The notes beneath the pieces are model-generated. The model saw nothing but the letters and a program-made list of their open reading frames with translations. It was not told where the DNA came from and did no database searches. The translations under genes and the position numbers were made by a program. From Pseudarthrobacter sp. C4D7 (GTDB taxonomy: Bacteria > Actinomycetota > Actinomycetes > Actinomycetales > Micrococcaceae), in the NCBI RefSeq assembly GCF_013359725.1, contig NZ_JABFMW010000032.1, forward strand, positions 1 through 44,216: 44,216 nucleotides of DNA. The letters are read 5' to 3'. Below are positions 1 to 7,875 of this stretch, piece after piece (positions within the stretch are counted from its first letter, which is position 1; each line of letters begins with the position of its first letter).

Positions 1-2
1 TC

Positions 3-725
3 GTCGCGGACGGGGCCGACTCCTTCTACCGGGTCCTCGTCGACCCCCGCGACGGAGCGCCCCTGGAAATCGGCCGCAAAAACTACCGACTCCCCGAAAC
101 CATCAAACGCTGGATCCGCCTGCGCGACACCACATGCACGTTCCCCGGCTGCACCAACCACACCCCCGACAACGACACCGACCACCTCACCGCCTGGAAC
201 CACGGCGGCACCACCGGAATCAGTAACCTCGCACAGCTCTGCCCCAAACACCACCGCCTCAAACACCACACCCGATGGACACCCGACCCCGCCACCCACA
301 ACGAACCACCCGGCTGGACCTCACCCACAGGACGCCACTACAAACCCGAACACCCCGACCCCACACCAACCCACTGGCCACCGGGAATCCTGCCGATGGA
401 TGCTGCTGTGACGCCCGTCGAAGCAGCAGCACGGCCCGGATCCAGGGCTCGACTTGATGACACTGCTCGACTTAACGACACTGCTCCGCCTGTCTCGGCG
501 CCACCATGGCCAGGGTTGCACCTATCGGAAGATCCGATGTGGCAGGAGTTCCTCGCATCAATGCCGCCATGGCCTGATCCTCCTGTCGAAGAACCGCCAG
601 GAAGCAACATGCTGGATCCGGCCGAGCTTGGTCCTGCTGATCCCCTGTGGGATGGGTTCTACGCAGCGTCGTGCAGCCTGCCCGCTGACCCACAGGCGGA
701 CTGGCAGCTGCTGCTGGGCATGTGA
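3..725 (+). CDS. HNH endonuclease of the DUF222/13E12-repeat family, C-terminal part
   Basis: The reading frame is open from the first base of the window, so the 5' end of the gene lies outside; 240 residues are visible. The HNH zinc-nuclease signature is clear near residues 43-90: a CTFPGC cysteine pair, a DTDHL segment, NHGG, then an LCPKHHRLKH segment. In this family the nuclease domain is C-terminal to a DUF222 domain, which would be off-window. These proteins occur in many copies in Arthrobacter and mycobacterial genomes, and their biological role is poorly known. After the HNH domain a tail of about 110 residues is Pro/Ala/Asp-rich and of low complexity, with noticeably different codon choice from the C-rich HNH part. 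An internal ATG at 396 is in the same frame and is not treated as a separate gene. Confidence 0.88.
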   Translation, partial: VADGADSFYRVLVDPRDGAPLEIGRKNYRLPETIKRWIRLRDTTCTFPGCTNHTPDNDTDHLTAWNHGGTTGISNLAQLCPKHHRLKHHTRWTPDPATHNEPPGWTSPTGRHYKPEHPDPTPTHWPPGILPMDAAVTPVEAAARPGSRARLDDTARLNDTAPPVSAPPWPGLHLSEDPMWQEFLASMPPWPDPPVEEPPGSNMLDPAELGPADPLWDGFYAASCSLPADPQADWQLLLGM

Positions 726-730
726 CGGCA

Positions 731-745
731 GGAGCGCAGCGCTCC
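731..745 (+). terminator. Short hairpin just after the HNH gene
   Basis: GGAGCG and CGCTCC form a 6-bp stem with a 3-base loop, starting 6 bases after the stop codon at 723-725. No T-tract follows, so a terminator role is only a guess from its position. The rest of the gap up to 859 shows no gene. Confidence 0.3.
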
Positions 746-859
746 AACAGTAAGGGTCCGGTCCGGTTATGGCACCCCAGCCTGGGCCCGTCAAGGTCCG
801 TACTTAACCAAAAGGCATGATCTGGCGTTCAGGTCGGCGACGGCCAGGAAGAACTGGAA

Positions 860-1201
860 TTAGGGGCCGCCCATCAGGCCACAGCCGACGCTTCCATCAG
901 CCGCCTTCACGACGATGAATACGCGGTCTTCATCCGTGGAGGCCAATGCGAGGATTTCGGCTCCCCCTGCTGTAGTGCCTTGGGCTGTCAGGTTTGAAAA
1001 GTCGGTCCGCACCGGCTCTGGGCGGGGACCGCAGTTGTACTCCCTCCCGGCGAACTGGACTTTGGAAGGAACCTCTTTTGGCCAGAGGACCCAGTCGGAA
1101 GTCTGTTGATGAATGCTCCACACTCGTCCGCCAAGGAAAGATCCGCCCAACGCCACGATTACACCCGCTGATGCCAATACAGCCCGCAAACCGAGGTCCA
1201 T
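860..1201 (-). CDS. Small membrane-anchored or secreted protein of unknown function
   Basis: A 113-residue frame starting at the ATG at 1201. This start places one hydrophobic segment (LRAVLASAGVIVALGGSFLG) at the very N-terminus, as a signal anchor or signal peptide. An in-frame TTG further upstream (1285) would bury that segment and was not chosen; neither start has a strong ribosome-binding site. The remaining 85 or so residues are hydrophilic, with Cys residues near the middle and end and a closing V-rich beta-like segment. I do not recognise a family. Its neighbours are an HNH gene on the other strand and a CPBP protease upstream on the same strand; neither suggests a role. Confidence 0.55.
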   Translation of the reverse strand: MDLGLRAVLASAGVIVALGGSFLGGRVWSIHQQTSDWVLWPKEVPSKVQFAGREYNCGPRPEPVRTDFSNLTAQGTTAGGAEILALASTDEDRVFIVVKAADGSVGCGLMGGP

Positions 1202-1323
1202 GCTGCAACAATCCACGATCACGTTTGAGGAATCAACAGAAATCCATGCTCGACCGGCAGTCCGTCCTGGACCATCGTTCAGCAAGTCCGGGAGCGTTGG
1301 CTCAGCGACCTTCCACCGCGGAG

Positions 1324-2100
1324 CTACCCCAGCCCCACGGCCTTACCGAAGAGGCTGAAGCCGACGAAGGCCACGATATCCAGCAGCGCATGGGCGATGA
1401 CCAGCGGCATGACCCGCTTGGTGCGGGTGTAGAGCCAGGCGAAGACCACCCCCATGACGGCGTTTCCAATAAAGGGGCCGAAGCCCTGGTAAAGGTGGTA
1501 GCTGCCGCGCAGCAGCGAGCTGACGCCGATGGCAAGCGGCATGCTCCAGCCGAACTTGCCGAAGCGGTCCAGGAGGTAGCCCACCACAATGACCTCCTCG
1601 AGCACCGCGTGACGCATGGCCGACAGAATGAGGACGGGCACGGTCCACCAGTATGCGTCCAGGGCACTGGGAATGATGGCAGTAGTGATGCCGAGGGCCC
1701 TGCCCGCCGCGTAGAGCCCGAGGGAAGGGAGACCGATCAGCGCGGCAAGCCCCAGGCCCTGCAGGAGGTCCTTTCCGGGGCGGGCGAAATCGAACCCCAG
1801 CTTGCGGAATGCGGAACCGAAACTACCTTCACCCGGCGCAGCTTGCCGCTGGTCCGTGAGGAAGTAGAGCACCAGCAGAACAGGAACCAGCGCAAAGATG
1901 ATGTCCAGCAGCTGGTACGTGAGGTCGAAATACTCCCGCGTGCTCTGCGACCGGTTCAGGGTGGAGGTGCCCTCGGCCAGGGGCGCGCGGGTCATCTTGT
2001 CGAGCAGCTGCACCACGGAGTAGACAGCCGACTGGCCCAGGGACAGGCCAAGGACGATCCAGACTTCGAGCCGCAGTCGACGGCGGGAGGGAACCAGCAT
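1324..2100 (-). CDS. CPBP family intramembrane metalloprotease (CAAX/Abi type)
   Basis: 258 residues with about six to eight hydrophobic segments. The CPBP (CAAX protease and bacteriocin-processing) motifs are recognisable in order: a Glu pair in LEEVIVVGYL (E168, E169), a His in LLRGSYHLYQG (H202) and a His in VIAHALLD (H237). These Glu and His residues are the expected metal ligands and catalytic residues of this family of membrane glutamic/metallo proteases. The classic first motif EExxxR lacks its Arg here (EEVIVVG). Family members process prenylated or peptide substrates or have unknown roles in bacteria; no substrate can be inferred here. The gene stands alone, 64 bases downstream of a DeoR-type regulator on the same strand. 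Confidence 0.88.
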   Translation of the reverse strand: MLVPSRRRLRLEVWIVLGLSLGQSAVYSVVQLLDKMTRAPLAEGTSTLNRSQSTREYFDLTYQLLDIIFALVPVLLVLYFLTDQRQAAPGEGSFGSAFRKLGFDFARPGKDLLQGLGLAALIGLPSLGLYAAGRALGITTAIIPSALDAYWWTVPVLILSAMRHAVLEEVIVVGYLLDRFGKFGWSMPLAIGVSSLLRGSYHLYQGFGPFIGNAVMGVVFAWLYTRTKRVMPLVIAHALLDIVAFVGFSLFGKAVGLG

Positions 2101-2164
2101 GTTCCCATCTTGCCTTCAGTTTCTGGATCCTGCCTGACGGAACCCCGCCCGGCCCCGGAAAGAA

Positions 2165-2953
2165 TCAGGCGGGAGCGACAATCACTTCCGTACCGTTCGC
2201 TTCAAAGGCAGCCTTGTCGCGCGCAGAGATTCCGGAGTCGGTGATCAAGCGGTTGAAGTGGTACCCGTCCATCGTGGCAAAGGCGCGCACGCCGACCTTG
2301 GATGAATCCGCCAGGACATAAGACACCCTGGCCCTGGAAGCGAGCAGGGCATTGACCGAGGCCTCGCCCTCCCCCGTGTTGGTTGGCCCCACCTCAGGGT
2401 CGATGCCGTTGACACCGATGAAGGCGATGTCCAGCACCACCTTCTGCATGATGATGTCCGTGTAAGGGCCCACGAGCTCGTACGACCGCGGGTTCAGGAT
2501 GCCCCCGGTCACCATCACCTTGATGTTGGGCCGGACAGCCAGTTGGCCGGCAATGTTGATGGCATTCGTCACTACGGTGAGGGTGGGCTGATTGGAGGGC
2601 GCGTTCAGGTCTTCCCGGGTTGCCAGGATCTGTGCCAGCGCGGTGCTGGTGGTGCCCCCACAGAGGCCGATGACAGCGCCCGGGCGGATCAGGGCGGACG
2701 CGCACTGCGCGATCTGTTCCTTGGCCTCGGCGTGGTCATCGCGGTTGTAGCGTCCGGGCAGGTCGTACGCGAGGGCACCGGTGGTGGCGCCACCGCGGGT
2801 TCGTGTCAGCAGCCGGCGCTTGGCAAGGCTGTCCAGGTCGCGGCGGGCTGTGGCCGGGGAAACGTTGAGCGTGCTGACGATCTCGTCAACTTCCACCTGC
2901 CCCGTCTTGGCCAGCAGGTCAAGAATCGCCGTCAGCCGGTCGGTGCGCGTCAT
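2165..2953 (-). CDS. DeoR/GlpR family transcriptional regulator
   Basis: 262 residues with the DeoR-type winged helix at residues 1-57 (MTRTDRLTAILDLL, then VSPATARRDLDSLAKR as the recognition helix region). The C-terminal sugar-phosphate sensor domain follows, with the typical GLCGGTTS and VVTNAINIA elements and DIAFIGVNGID. The family usually represses sugar, sugar-phosphate or nucleoside catabolism and is induced by a phosphorylated intermediate. The ATG at 2953 has a GAAAGG ribosome-binding site 11 bases upstream. The gene lies downstream of hutI on the same strand after a 100-base gap holding a symmetrical operator-like dyad, which suggests its own autoregulated promoter. The effector and the target genes are unknown; hutI is not a typical DeoR target. 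Confidence 0.92.
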   Translation of the reverse strand: MTRTDRLTAILDLLAKTGQVEVDEIVSTLNVSPATARRDLDSLAKRRLLTRTRGGATTGALAYDLPGRYNRDDHAEAKEQIAQCASALIRPGAVIGLCGGTTSTALAQILATREDLNAPSNQPTLTVVTNAINIAGQLAVRPNIKVMVTGGILNPRSYELVGPYTDIIMQKVVLDIAFIGVNGIDPEVGPTNTGEGEASVNALLASRARVSYVLADSSKVGVRAFATMDGYHFNRLITDSGISARDKAAFEANGTEVIVAPA

Positions 2954-2997
2954 GATGGCGTGCCTTTCGATACATCAGCCATCTCTCCTGATGACGT

Positions 2998-3031
2998 TTC
3001 CTGACAATAACCATATGGAAACAGTCAGGAA
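2998..3031. promoter_or_regulatory. 34-bp symmetrical dyad, candidate operator of the DeoR-type regulator
   Basis: The outer arms TTCCTGAC (2998-3005) and GTCAGGAA (3024-3031) are perfect inverted repeats. A perfect 8-bp palindrome CCATATGG (3011-3018) sits exactly at their centre, with 5-base spacers on each side. On the plus strand GGAAACA (3017) and GGAACA (3028) also read as direct repeats 11 bases apart, a layout often seen for DeoR-family operators. It lies 45 bases upstream of the deoR-type start codon. Binding is inferred from position and symmetry only. Confidence 0.6.
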
Positions 3032-3053
3032 CAATCAAAGTGAACGCCTTGTG

Positions 3054-4265
3054 TCAGCGTTTCCGCTCTCCGGCCCGCCAGACAGCGTACGTCAGCGGCA
3101 TCCCCGGCCGGTAGGCAAGATGCGTCGCGGACGGTGCGTTCAGTAAGTGCAGGTCGGCCCGGTGCCCGACGGCGATGGACCCCACGGCGCGTTCGCCGTC
3201 GGCATCCCGCCCGGCTTCCTGGTGCAACGCCATCGCGCCGCCGTAGGTGGCGGCACGGACAGCCTCGTGCACACTGAGGCGCATCTGGAGCACGGCCGTC
3301 GTCACGCAGAAAGCCATGGAGCTGGTGTAGGACGTGCCCGGATTGCAGTTGGATGCCAAGGCCACCTGCACACCGGCGTCGAGGAGTTCGCGGGCGGGGG
3401 CCAACGGCTGGCGGGTGGATAGGTCGCAGGCAGGAAGGCAGGTGGCAACAGTGCCCCGCTCCCCCGTCCCCTCGGCAGGGTCCCAGCCCGACCAGGACGC
3501 AGCCAGCGCTTTCACATCCTGCGCGGCAAGGTAATTGACGTGGTCCACGCTGGCCGCGCCAAGCTCCACTGCAAGATGTACGCCGGGGCCCTCGCCCAGC
3601 TGGTTGCCGTGCACCCTCAGGCCCAGGCCGGCCTCGCGGCAGGCCACCAGCACGCGCCGGGATTGTTCGGCGTTGAAGGCGCCCTCTTCGCAGAAGACAT
3701 CTGCCCACTGGACGTAGGGCCGGACCGCGGCGAGCATCGGTCCGCAGACCAGGTCGGTATATTCCTCCGGGTCCTGCCCGGCGGGAACCAGGTGTGCGCC
3801 GAGATAGGTCACCTGGTCCGCGATGGTGGAGGCAATACGCGCACTCCTGGCCTCGTGCTCTACGTCCAGGCCGTAGCCGGTCTTGGTTTCCAGGTAAGTG
3901 GTGCCCTGCGAGACGGCCTCGGCCACCCGCCCCATGGCCAGGCGGGTGAGATCGAAGTCTGACGTGGCGCGCGTGGCGTTCATAGTGACGGCGATGCCGC
4001 CGGCGGCGTACGCCTCCCCCGCCATCCGGGCTTCGAATTCGGCGGTGCGGTCGCCCGCGAACAACAGGTGGCTGTGGGAGTCCACCCATCCCGGCAACAT
4101 GGCCCGGCCGCCGGCGTCGACGGCGTCATCCGCTGCCGGAGCGTCGGCCGACGCCCCGATCCAGGCGATCCGTTCACCGTCGATGACCACCGCTGCGTCC
4201 TTCAGAACCCGGTGTTCCAGGTCCTGCGTCATCAGCTCGGCGATGTTGGTGATCAAGGTGCTCAT
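3054..4265 (-). CDS. hutI: Imidazolonepropionase
   Basis: Cytosolic amidohydrolase that converts 4-imidazolone-5-propanoate to N-formimidoyl-L-glutamate, the third step of histidine degradation. It is 403 residues long, the usual length. The metal-binding DSHSHLLFAGDR motif (H64, H66) follows the N-terminal beta segment. KTGYGL, HGNQLG, DHVNYL and SNCNPGTSY are further HutI hallmarks. The ATG at 4265 has a purine-rich GAAGAA element upstream, and the upstream oxidase ends only 11 bases away, so the two are probably co-transcribed. No hutU, hutH or formimidoylglutamate-processing gene is in the window, so the rest of the pathway must be elsewhere or beyond reach. Confidence 0.95.
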   Translation of the reverse strand: MSTLITNIAELMTQDLEHRVLKDAAVVIDGERIAWIGASADAPAADDAVDAGGRAMLPGWVDSHSHLLFAGDRTAEFEARMAGEAYAAGGIAVTMNATRATSDFDLTRLAMGRVAEAVSQGTTYLETKTGYGLDVEHEARSARIASTIADQVTYLGAHLVPAGQDPEEYTDLVCGPMLAAVRPYVQWADVFCEEGAFNAEQSRRVLVACREAGLGLRVHGNQLGEGPGVHLAVELGAASVDHVNYLAAQDVKALAASWSGWDPAEGTGERGTVATCLPACDLSTRQPLAPARELLDAGVQVALASNCNPGTSYTSSMAFCVTTAVLQMRLSVHEAVRAATYGGAMALHQEAGRDADGERAVGSIAVGHRADLHLLNAPSATHLAYRPGMPLTYAVWRAGERKR

Positions 4266-4276
4266 GGATTCATTCT

Positions 4277-5407
4277 TCAGCGTCTGATGGACCAGCGCGT
4301 GGCCGCCAGGGCCTGCGCTGTCCGGGATTCCGGACCGTCCACGGCCGCTGGGGCCGGTGCAGCGGCGCCGGATGCGCCCAGCCCGGCAAGGATCTGCCCG
4401 GCGGCGAACTCCGCCAGGGCGGCCGACGTCTGGAATCCGTAACCGCCCTGGCCTGCGAGCCAGTAGAACCCGGCCGCTTCTGCGTCAAACCCGGCCACCG
4501 GCACGCCGTCCGCGGCTTCGGTGCGCAGGCCCGTCCAGGCCCGGCGCACCCCGGTGATCCCCAGGCTGGTGAACGCATTGAGCTTCTCCACCAGGCGCTC
4601 CACATCACCTGGATGCGGCCGGGCATCCTCGGGCCCGCTGGGCACCGTCTCCGAAGGGGAAATCAGCACGTCCTGGCCGTCGGGACGGAAATAGAACGTA
4701 TTGTCAGCCGCGGCCACCATAGGGGTGGCAGCCGGCAAGGAATGGTCGACGGCGGCAATCGCCGCAGTGCGCCGGTACGGCTGGAGGCCCAGCTTCTCGA
4801 CGCCGCTGAGCACCGCCAGCTCGTCCGCCCAGGCACCTGCCGCATTGACCACGACCGCGGCTTCAAAGCCCTCGGCGCCGGCACCCACCTGCCAGCCGGA
4901 ACCCACCCGCTGTGCTGAATGGACGCGGGCGCCGGTGATGATGTCGGCTCCGGCGGCGAGCGCCCGCTTGCGGTGGCGCTCCAGCAACAGGGGTGCGTTG
5001 CAGCCAAAGGAGCCGATGTCCAGGCCGGCTGCCTCGAAGGTTCCCGGCTTCAGGGCCGAACACAGTTCCAGGGCCCGGTCCACCGTGATGGGCTGCATGT
5101 GTCCGCTGGCCTCCGCGGCAACGTCCTCCGCAGAGCCCACCAGCATGAAGCTGCGCGGCGTGAGGACCGCTTCCGTCGCTTCCGCGTCGCGGGCTGCCAG
5201 CAGTTCCAGGGTGCGGACGGTGAGTTCCTGCACCACGGGAGGCCCGTAGCTGGGAATCAGCTGGCGGGCGGAGCGGGAGGACGTGTGGTACGCCAACTCC
5301 TGCTCCGCCTCCACCAGTGCAACGCTGCAGCGGCCGGAGAGTTCAGACGCAAGGGACAGGCCGGCGATGCCGCCGCCCACAATCAGGACATCGTAGTGTG
5401 CTGCCAT
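4277..5407 (-). CDS. FAD-dependent oxidoreductase of the DAO (glycine/D-amino-acid oxidase) family
   Basis: 376 residues. The N-terminus has a Rossmann dinucleotide-binding motif VGGGIAGLS (G11, G13, G16) followed by an acidic residue at the end of the second strand (LVEAE), as expected for FAD. VVNAAGAWAD and the C-terminal FYWLAGQGGYGFQTS segment are typical of the DAO fold. The family oxidises amines, N-methyl amino acids or D-amino acids to imines with release of peroxide, or acts as a dehydrogenase; the substrate cannot be read from sequence. It directly precedes hutI (11 bases), so a role in amino-acid catabolism is likely. The last 30 residues (Ala/Pro-rich) go beyond the normal fold. 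Confidence 0.88.
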   Translation of the reverse strand: MAAHYDVLIVGGGIAGLSLASELSGRCSVALVEAEQELAYHTSSRSARQLIPSYGPPVVQELTVRTLELLAARDAEATEAVLTPRSFMLVGSAEDVAAEASGHMQPITVDRALELCSALKPGTFEAAGLDIGSFGCNAPLLLERHRKRALAAGADIITGARVHSAQRVGSGWQVGAGAEGFEAAVVVNAAGAWADELAVLSGVEKLGLQPYRRTAAIAAVDHSLPAATPMVAAADNTFYFRPDGQDVLISPSETVPSGPEDARPHPGDVERLVEKLNAFTSLGITGVRRAWTGLRTEAADGVPVAGFDAEAAGFYWLAGQGGYGFQTSAALAEFAAGQILAGLGASGAAAPAPAAVDGPESRTAQALAATRWSIRR

Positions 5408-5497
5408 TGGTCCATCCTGACAGAGATTGCCGGTCCCGGGGCCCTGTTTTGCTGAGGCCCAGCGTTACTGCGGTACAGCGCTTCAGGAGCAGCCCTG

Positions 5498-6694
5498 TCA
5501 GGCTGCCGCCTCGGCACGGCTGGCGACGAAGGCACGCACGCATGCTTCGACGTCATCCGCTGAATGTGCGGCTGAAAGCTGCACCCGGATCCTGGCGGCA
5601 CCGCGCGGAACCACCGGGAAGCTGAAGGCGGTCACGAAGACACCGTGCTGCAGCATCCGGTCCGCCACCTTGGCCGCCATGACGGCGTCGCCGAACATGA
5701 CCGGGACAATGGCGTGCTCGCCGGGGAGCAGGTCGAAGCCTTCCTCGGTCATGCGGCGGCGGAACAGTTCGGCGTTCTCGAACAGGCGGCGGCGGAGGTC
5801 GGCCGAGTTCTGCACCAGGTCCAGCGCTTTGAGGGTGGCGGCCACGATGGCGGGAGCCAGGGAATTGGAGAACAGGTAGGGCCGGGCCTTCTGGCGCAGC
5901 ATGGCCACGATCTCGCTGCGTCCGGAGACGTAGCCGCCGGATGCTCCGCCCAGGGCCTTGCCGAAGGTGCCAGTGTAGATGTCCACCCGGTCGGAGACGC
6001 CGGCGTGCTCGGGCGTCCCGGCCCCAGTGGCGCCCATGAAGCCCACTGCGTGGGAATCGTCCACCATGACCACGGCGCCGTACTGTTCGGCGAGGTCGCA
6101 GATGGCTTCAAGCGGGGCGAGGAAGCCATCCATGGAGAAGACCCCGTCGGTGACGATCAGTGTCCGGCGGGCGCCCTGTGCTTCCTGCAGGCGGGCTTCG
6201 AGTTCGGCCATGTCCTGGTTGGCGTAGCGGTAGCGGCGGGCCTTGCAGAGGCGGATCCCGTCGATGATGGAGGCGTGGTTGAGCGCATCGGAGATCACGG
6301 CGTCGTCCGGTCCCAGCAGGGACTCGAACACGCCGCCGTTGGCATCGAAGCAGCTCGAGAACAAGATGGTGTCCTCGGTGCCCAGGAACGCGGAGACCTT
6401 GGCTTCCAGTTCCAGGTGCAGGTCCTGGGTGCCGCAGATGAACCGGACGCTGGCCATGCCAAAGCCACGCTCGTCCATGGCGGCCTTGGCGGTGCTGATG
6501 ATGTCCTGGTGGTCGGCCAGGCCCAGGTAGTTGTTGGCGCAGAAGTTCAGCACATCCGCGCCGGGACCGCCGATCTGCCCGGCCGTGATGTGGCTGGACT
6601 GCGGTGAGCTGATGCTGCGCTCGGTCTTGTACAGGCCGGCGGTGCGGATCTCGTCCAGCTCTTCGCGCAGCTGATCCTTGATGGAGGTGAACAT
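5498..6694 (-). CDS. kbl: Glycine C-acetyltransferase (2-amino-3-ketobutyrate CoA ligase)
   Basis: PLP enzyme that cleaves 2-amino-3-ketobutyrate with CoA to glycine and acetyl-CoA, the second step of threonine breakdown through Tdh. At 398 residues it has the standard length of the alpha-oxoamine synthase family. Visible landmarks are FCANNYLGLA, the RFICGTQ segment, DDSHAVGFMG and the PLP lysine in TGTFGKALGG (K246). The ATG at 6694 overlaps in regulation with tdh: the tdh stop codon and the kbl ribosome-binding site (AAGGAA) run together in the 8-base gap. BioF or HemA-type activity is less likely because of the immediate tdh neighbour. Confidence 0.96.
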   Translation of the reverse strand: MFTSIKDQLREELDEIRTAGLYKTERSISSPQSSHITAGQIGGPGADVLNFCANNYLGLADHQDIISTAKAAMDERGFGMASVRFICGTQDLHLELEAKVSAFLGTEDTILFSSCFDANGGVFESLLGPDDAVISDALNHASIIDGIRLCKARRYRYANQDMAELEARLQEAQGARRTLIVTDGVFSMDGFLAPLEAICDLAEQYGAVVMVDDSHAVGFMGATGAGTPEHAGVSDRVDIYTGTFGKALGGASGGYVSGRSEIVAMLRQKARPYLFSNSLAPAIVAATLKALDLVQNSADLRRRLFENAELFRRRMTEEGFDLLPGEHAIVPVMFGDAVMAAKVADRMLQHGVFVTAFSFPVVPRGAARIRVQLSAAHSADDVEACVRAFVASRAEAAA

Positions 6695-6702
6695 GGGGTT
6701 CC

Positions 6703-7749
6703 TTACAGTCGGGTCCAGTCGAGGACTACTTTGCCGCCCACGCCGCTGCGGGCAATATTGAAGCCTTTTTCCCAGTCCGTGGCGGGCAGCGTGTCCGTCA
6801 CCACGGCGGAGATACCCGCGTGCAGGACCGGGTTGGAGGAGAGCATGGCGCTCATGGCGTACCAGGTTTCGTACATTTCGCGGCCGTAGATGCCCTTGAG
6901 CGTGAGCATGTGGGTGACCACCTTGCCCCAGTCGATGGTGATCTCCTGGCTGGGCAGGCCCAGCATGGCGATCCGGCCGCCGTGGTTCATGTTGTCGATC
7001 ATCTCAGGCAGGGCGGAGGGATGGCCTGACATTTCCATTCCGACGTCGAAACCCTCGCGCATGCCCAGCTCGCGCTGGGCATCACGCACCCGGGTGGTGG
7101 AGACGTCGATGGCAAGGTCGGCGCCGAGCTGCCGCGCCAGGTCAAGCCGCGGCCGGGAAACGTCGGTGATGGCGATCTTGCGTGCCCCGGCGTGGCGGGC
7201 CACGGCAATGGCCATGAGTCCGATGGGGCCAGCGCCGGTGATGAGCACGTCCTCGCCCACCAGCGGGAAGCTGAGGGCCGTGTGGACGGCGTTTCCGAAG
7301 GGGTCGAAGATGGCACCGAGTTCGGGTGTGACGGAGGGATCGTGGTGGACCCAGACGTTGGTTTCGGGGATCACGACGTACTCGGCGAAGGCACCGTCAC
7401 GCTGGACGCCCACGCTGACCGTGTGGATGCACATTTGGCGGCGTCCGGCCCGGCAGTTCCGGCAGATGCCGCACACTACGTGGCCTTCGCCGGAGACCCT
7501 GTCCCCTACCTTGACCTCGCGGACGTCCTCGCCCACTTCCACCACTTCGCCGTAGAACTCGTGCCCGGCGATCAAGGGAGCTTCGATGATCCCCTGCGCC
7601 CAGGAATCCCAGGATTGGATGTGCAGGTCGGTGCCGCAGATTCCGGTGGTCATGACACGGATCTTGACGTCAGCGGGGCCGGCTTCGGGTTCGGGCCGTT
7701 CGACGAGCTCGAAACCGGCGTGGGGACCGGCTTTGTACAGGGCCTTCAT
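6703..7749 (-). CDS. tdh: L-threonine 3-dehydrogenase
   Basis: Zinc-dependent NAD enzyme that oxidises L-threonine to 2-amino-3-ketobutyrate; the product goes to Kbl encoded 8 bases downstream. It is 348 residues from the ATG at 7749, which has an AAGGAC ribosome-binding site; an earlier in-frame start at 7809 would add 20 residues without homology. Catalytic zinc ligands are visible at C38 (GICGTDLH) and H63-E64 (GHEF), structural zinc ligands at C93, C96, C99 and C107, and the NAD-binding GAGPIGLMA motif follows. The cytosolic MDR superfamily assignment is secure. Control by the divergent LysR gene is likely. Confidence 0.95.
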   Translation of the reverse strand: MKALYKAGPHAGFELVERPEPEAGPADVKIRVMTTGICGTDLHIQSWDSWAQGIIEAPLIAGHEFYGEVVEVGEDVREVKVGDRVSGEGHVVCGICRNCRAGRRQMCIHTVSVGVQRDGAFAEYVVIPETNVWVHHDPSVTPELGAIFDPFGNAVHTALSFPLVGEDVLITGAGPIGLMAIAVARHAGARKIAITDVSRPRLDLARQLGADLAIDVSTTRVRDAQRELGMREGFDVGMEMSGHPSALPEMIDNMNHGGRIAMLGLPSQEITIDWGKVVTHMLTLKGIYGREMYETWYAMSAMLSSNPVLHAGISAVVTDTLPATDWEKGFNIARSGVGGKVVLDWTRL

Positions 7750-7846
7750 TGGCGTCCTTACTGCTTGGCGTGGGATCTGTGGGGTACGTCCCCATTGAAG
7801 CCCTGCCAACGCTTTAGCACAACAGGGATTTTCTCAATCGACGATG

Positions 7847-7866
7847 TAGCACTTGCTAATGATTAG
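7847..7866. promoter_or_regulatory. Candidate LysR-type operator in the tdh/lysR divergent region
   Basis: In the 126-base divergent gap two dyads overlap. TAGCA-CT-TGCTA (7847-7858) has perfect 5-bp arms and fits the T-N11-A pattern of LysR boxes. CTAAT-G-ATTAG (7856-7866) is a perfect palindrome. They end 9 bases before the lysR start codon, so binding would occlude the lysR promoter (autoregulation). A TAGAGT element at 7864-7869, six bases before the ATG, could be a -10 box of a leaderless lysR transcript. Binding is not shown. Confidence 0.5.
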
Positions 7867-7875
7867 AGTGGACGT

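Noticed and set aside
1..725. HNH gene as part of a mobile element, homing endonuclease or phage
   Set aside because: No intron, integrase, transposase or terminal repeats nearby; DUF222/HNH proteins are ordinary multi-copy chromosomal genes in these bacteria.
994..2244. Plus-strand open frame of 416 codons opposite the CPBP gene
   Set aside because: Antisense shadow; the minus strand has the CPBP motifs and a plausible start.
5489..5506. Terminator at the end of kbl (GCAGCC/GGCTGC)
   Set aside because: Only 6 bp, lies across the stop codon and lacks a T-tract, so too weak to call.
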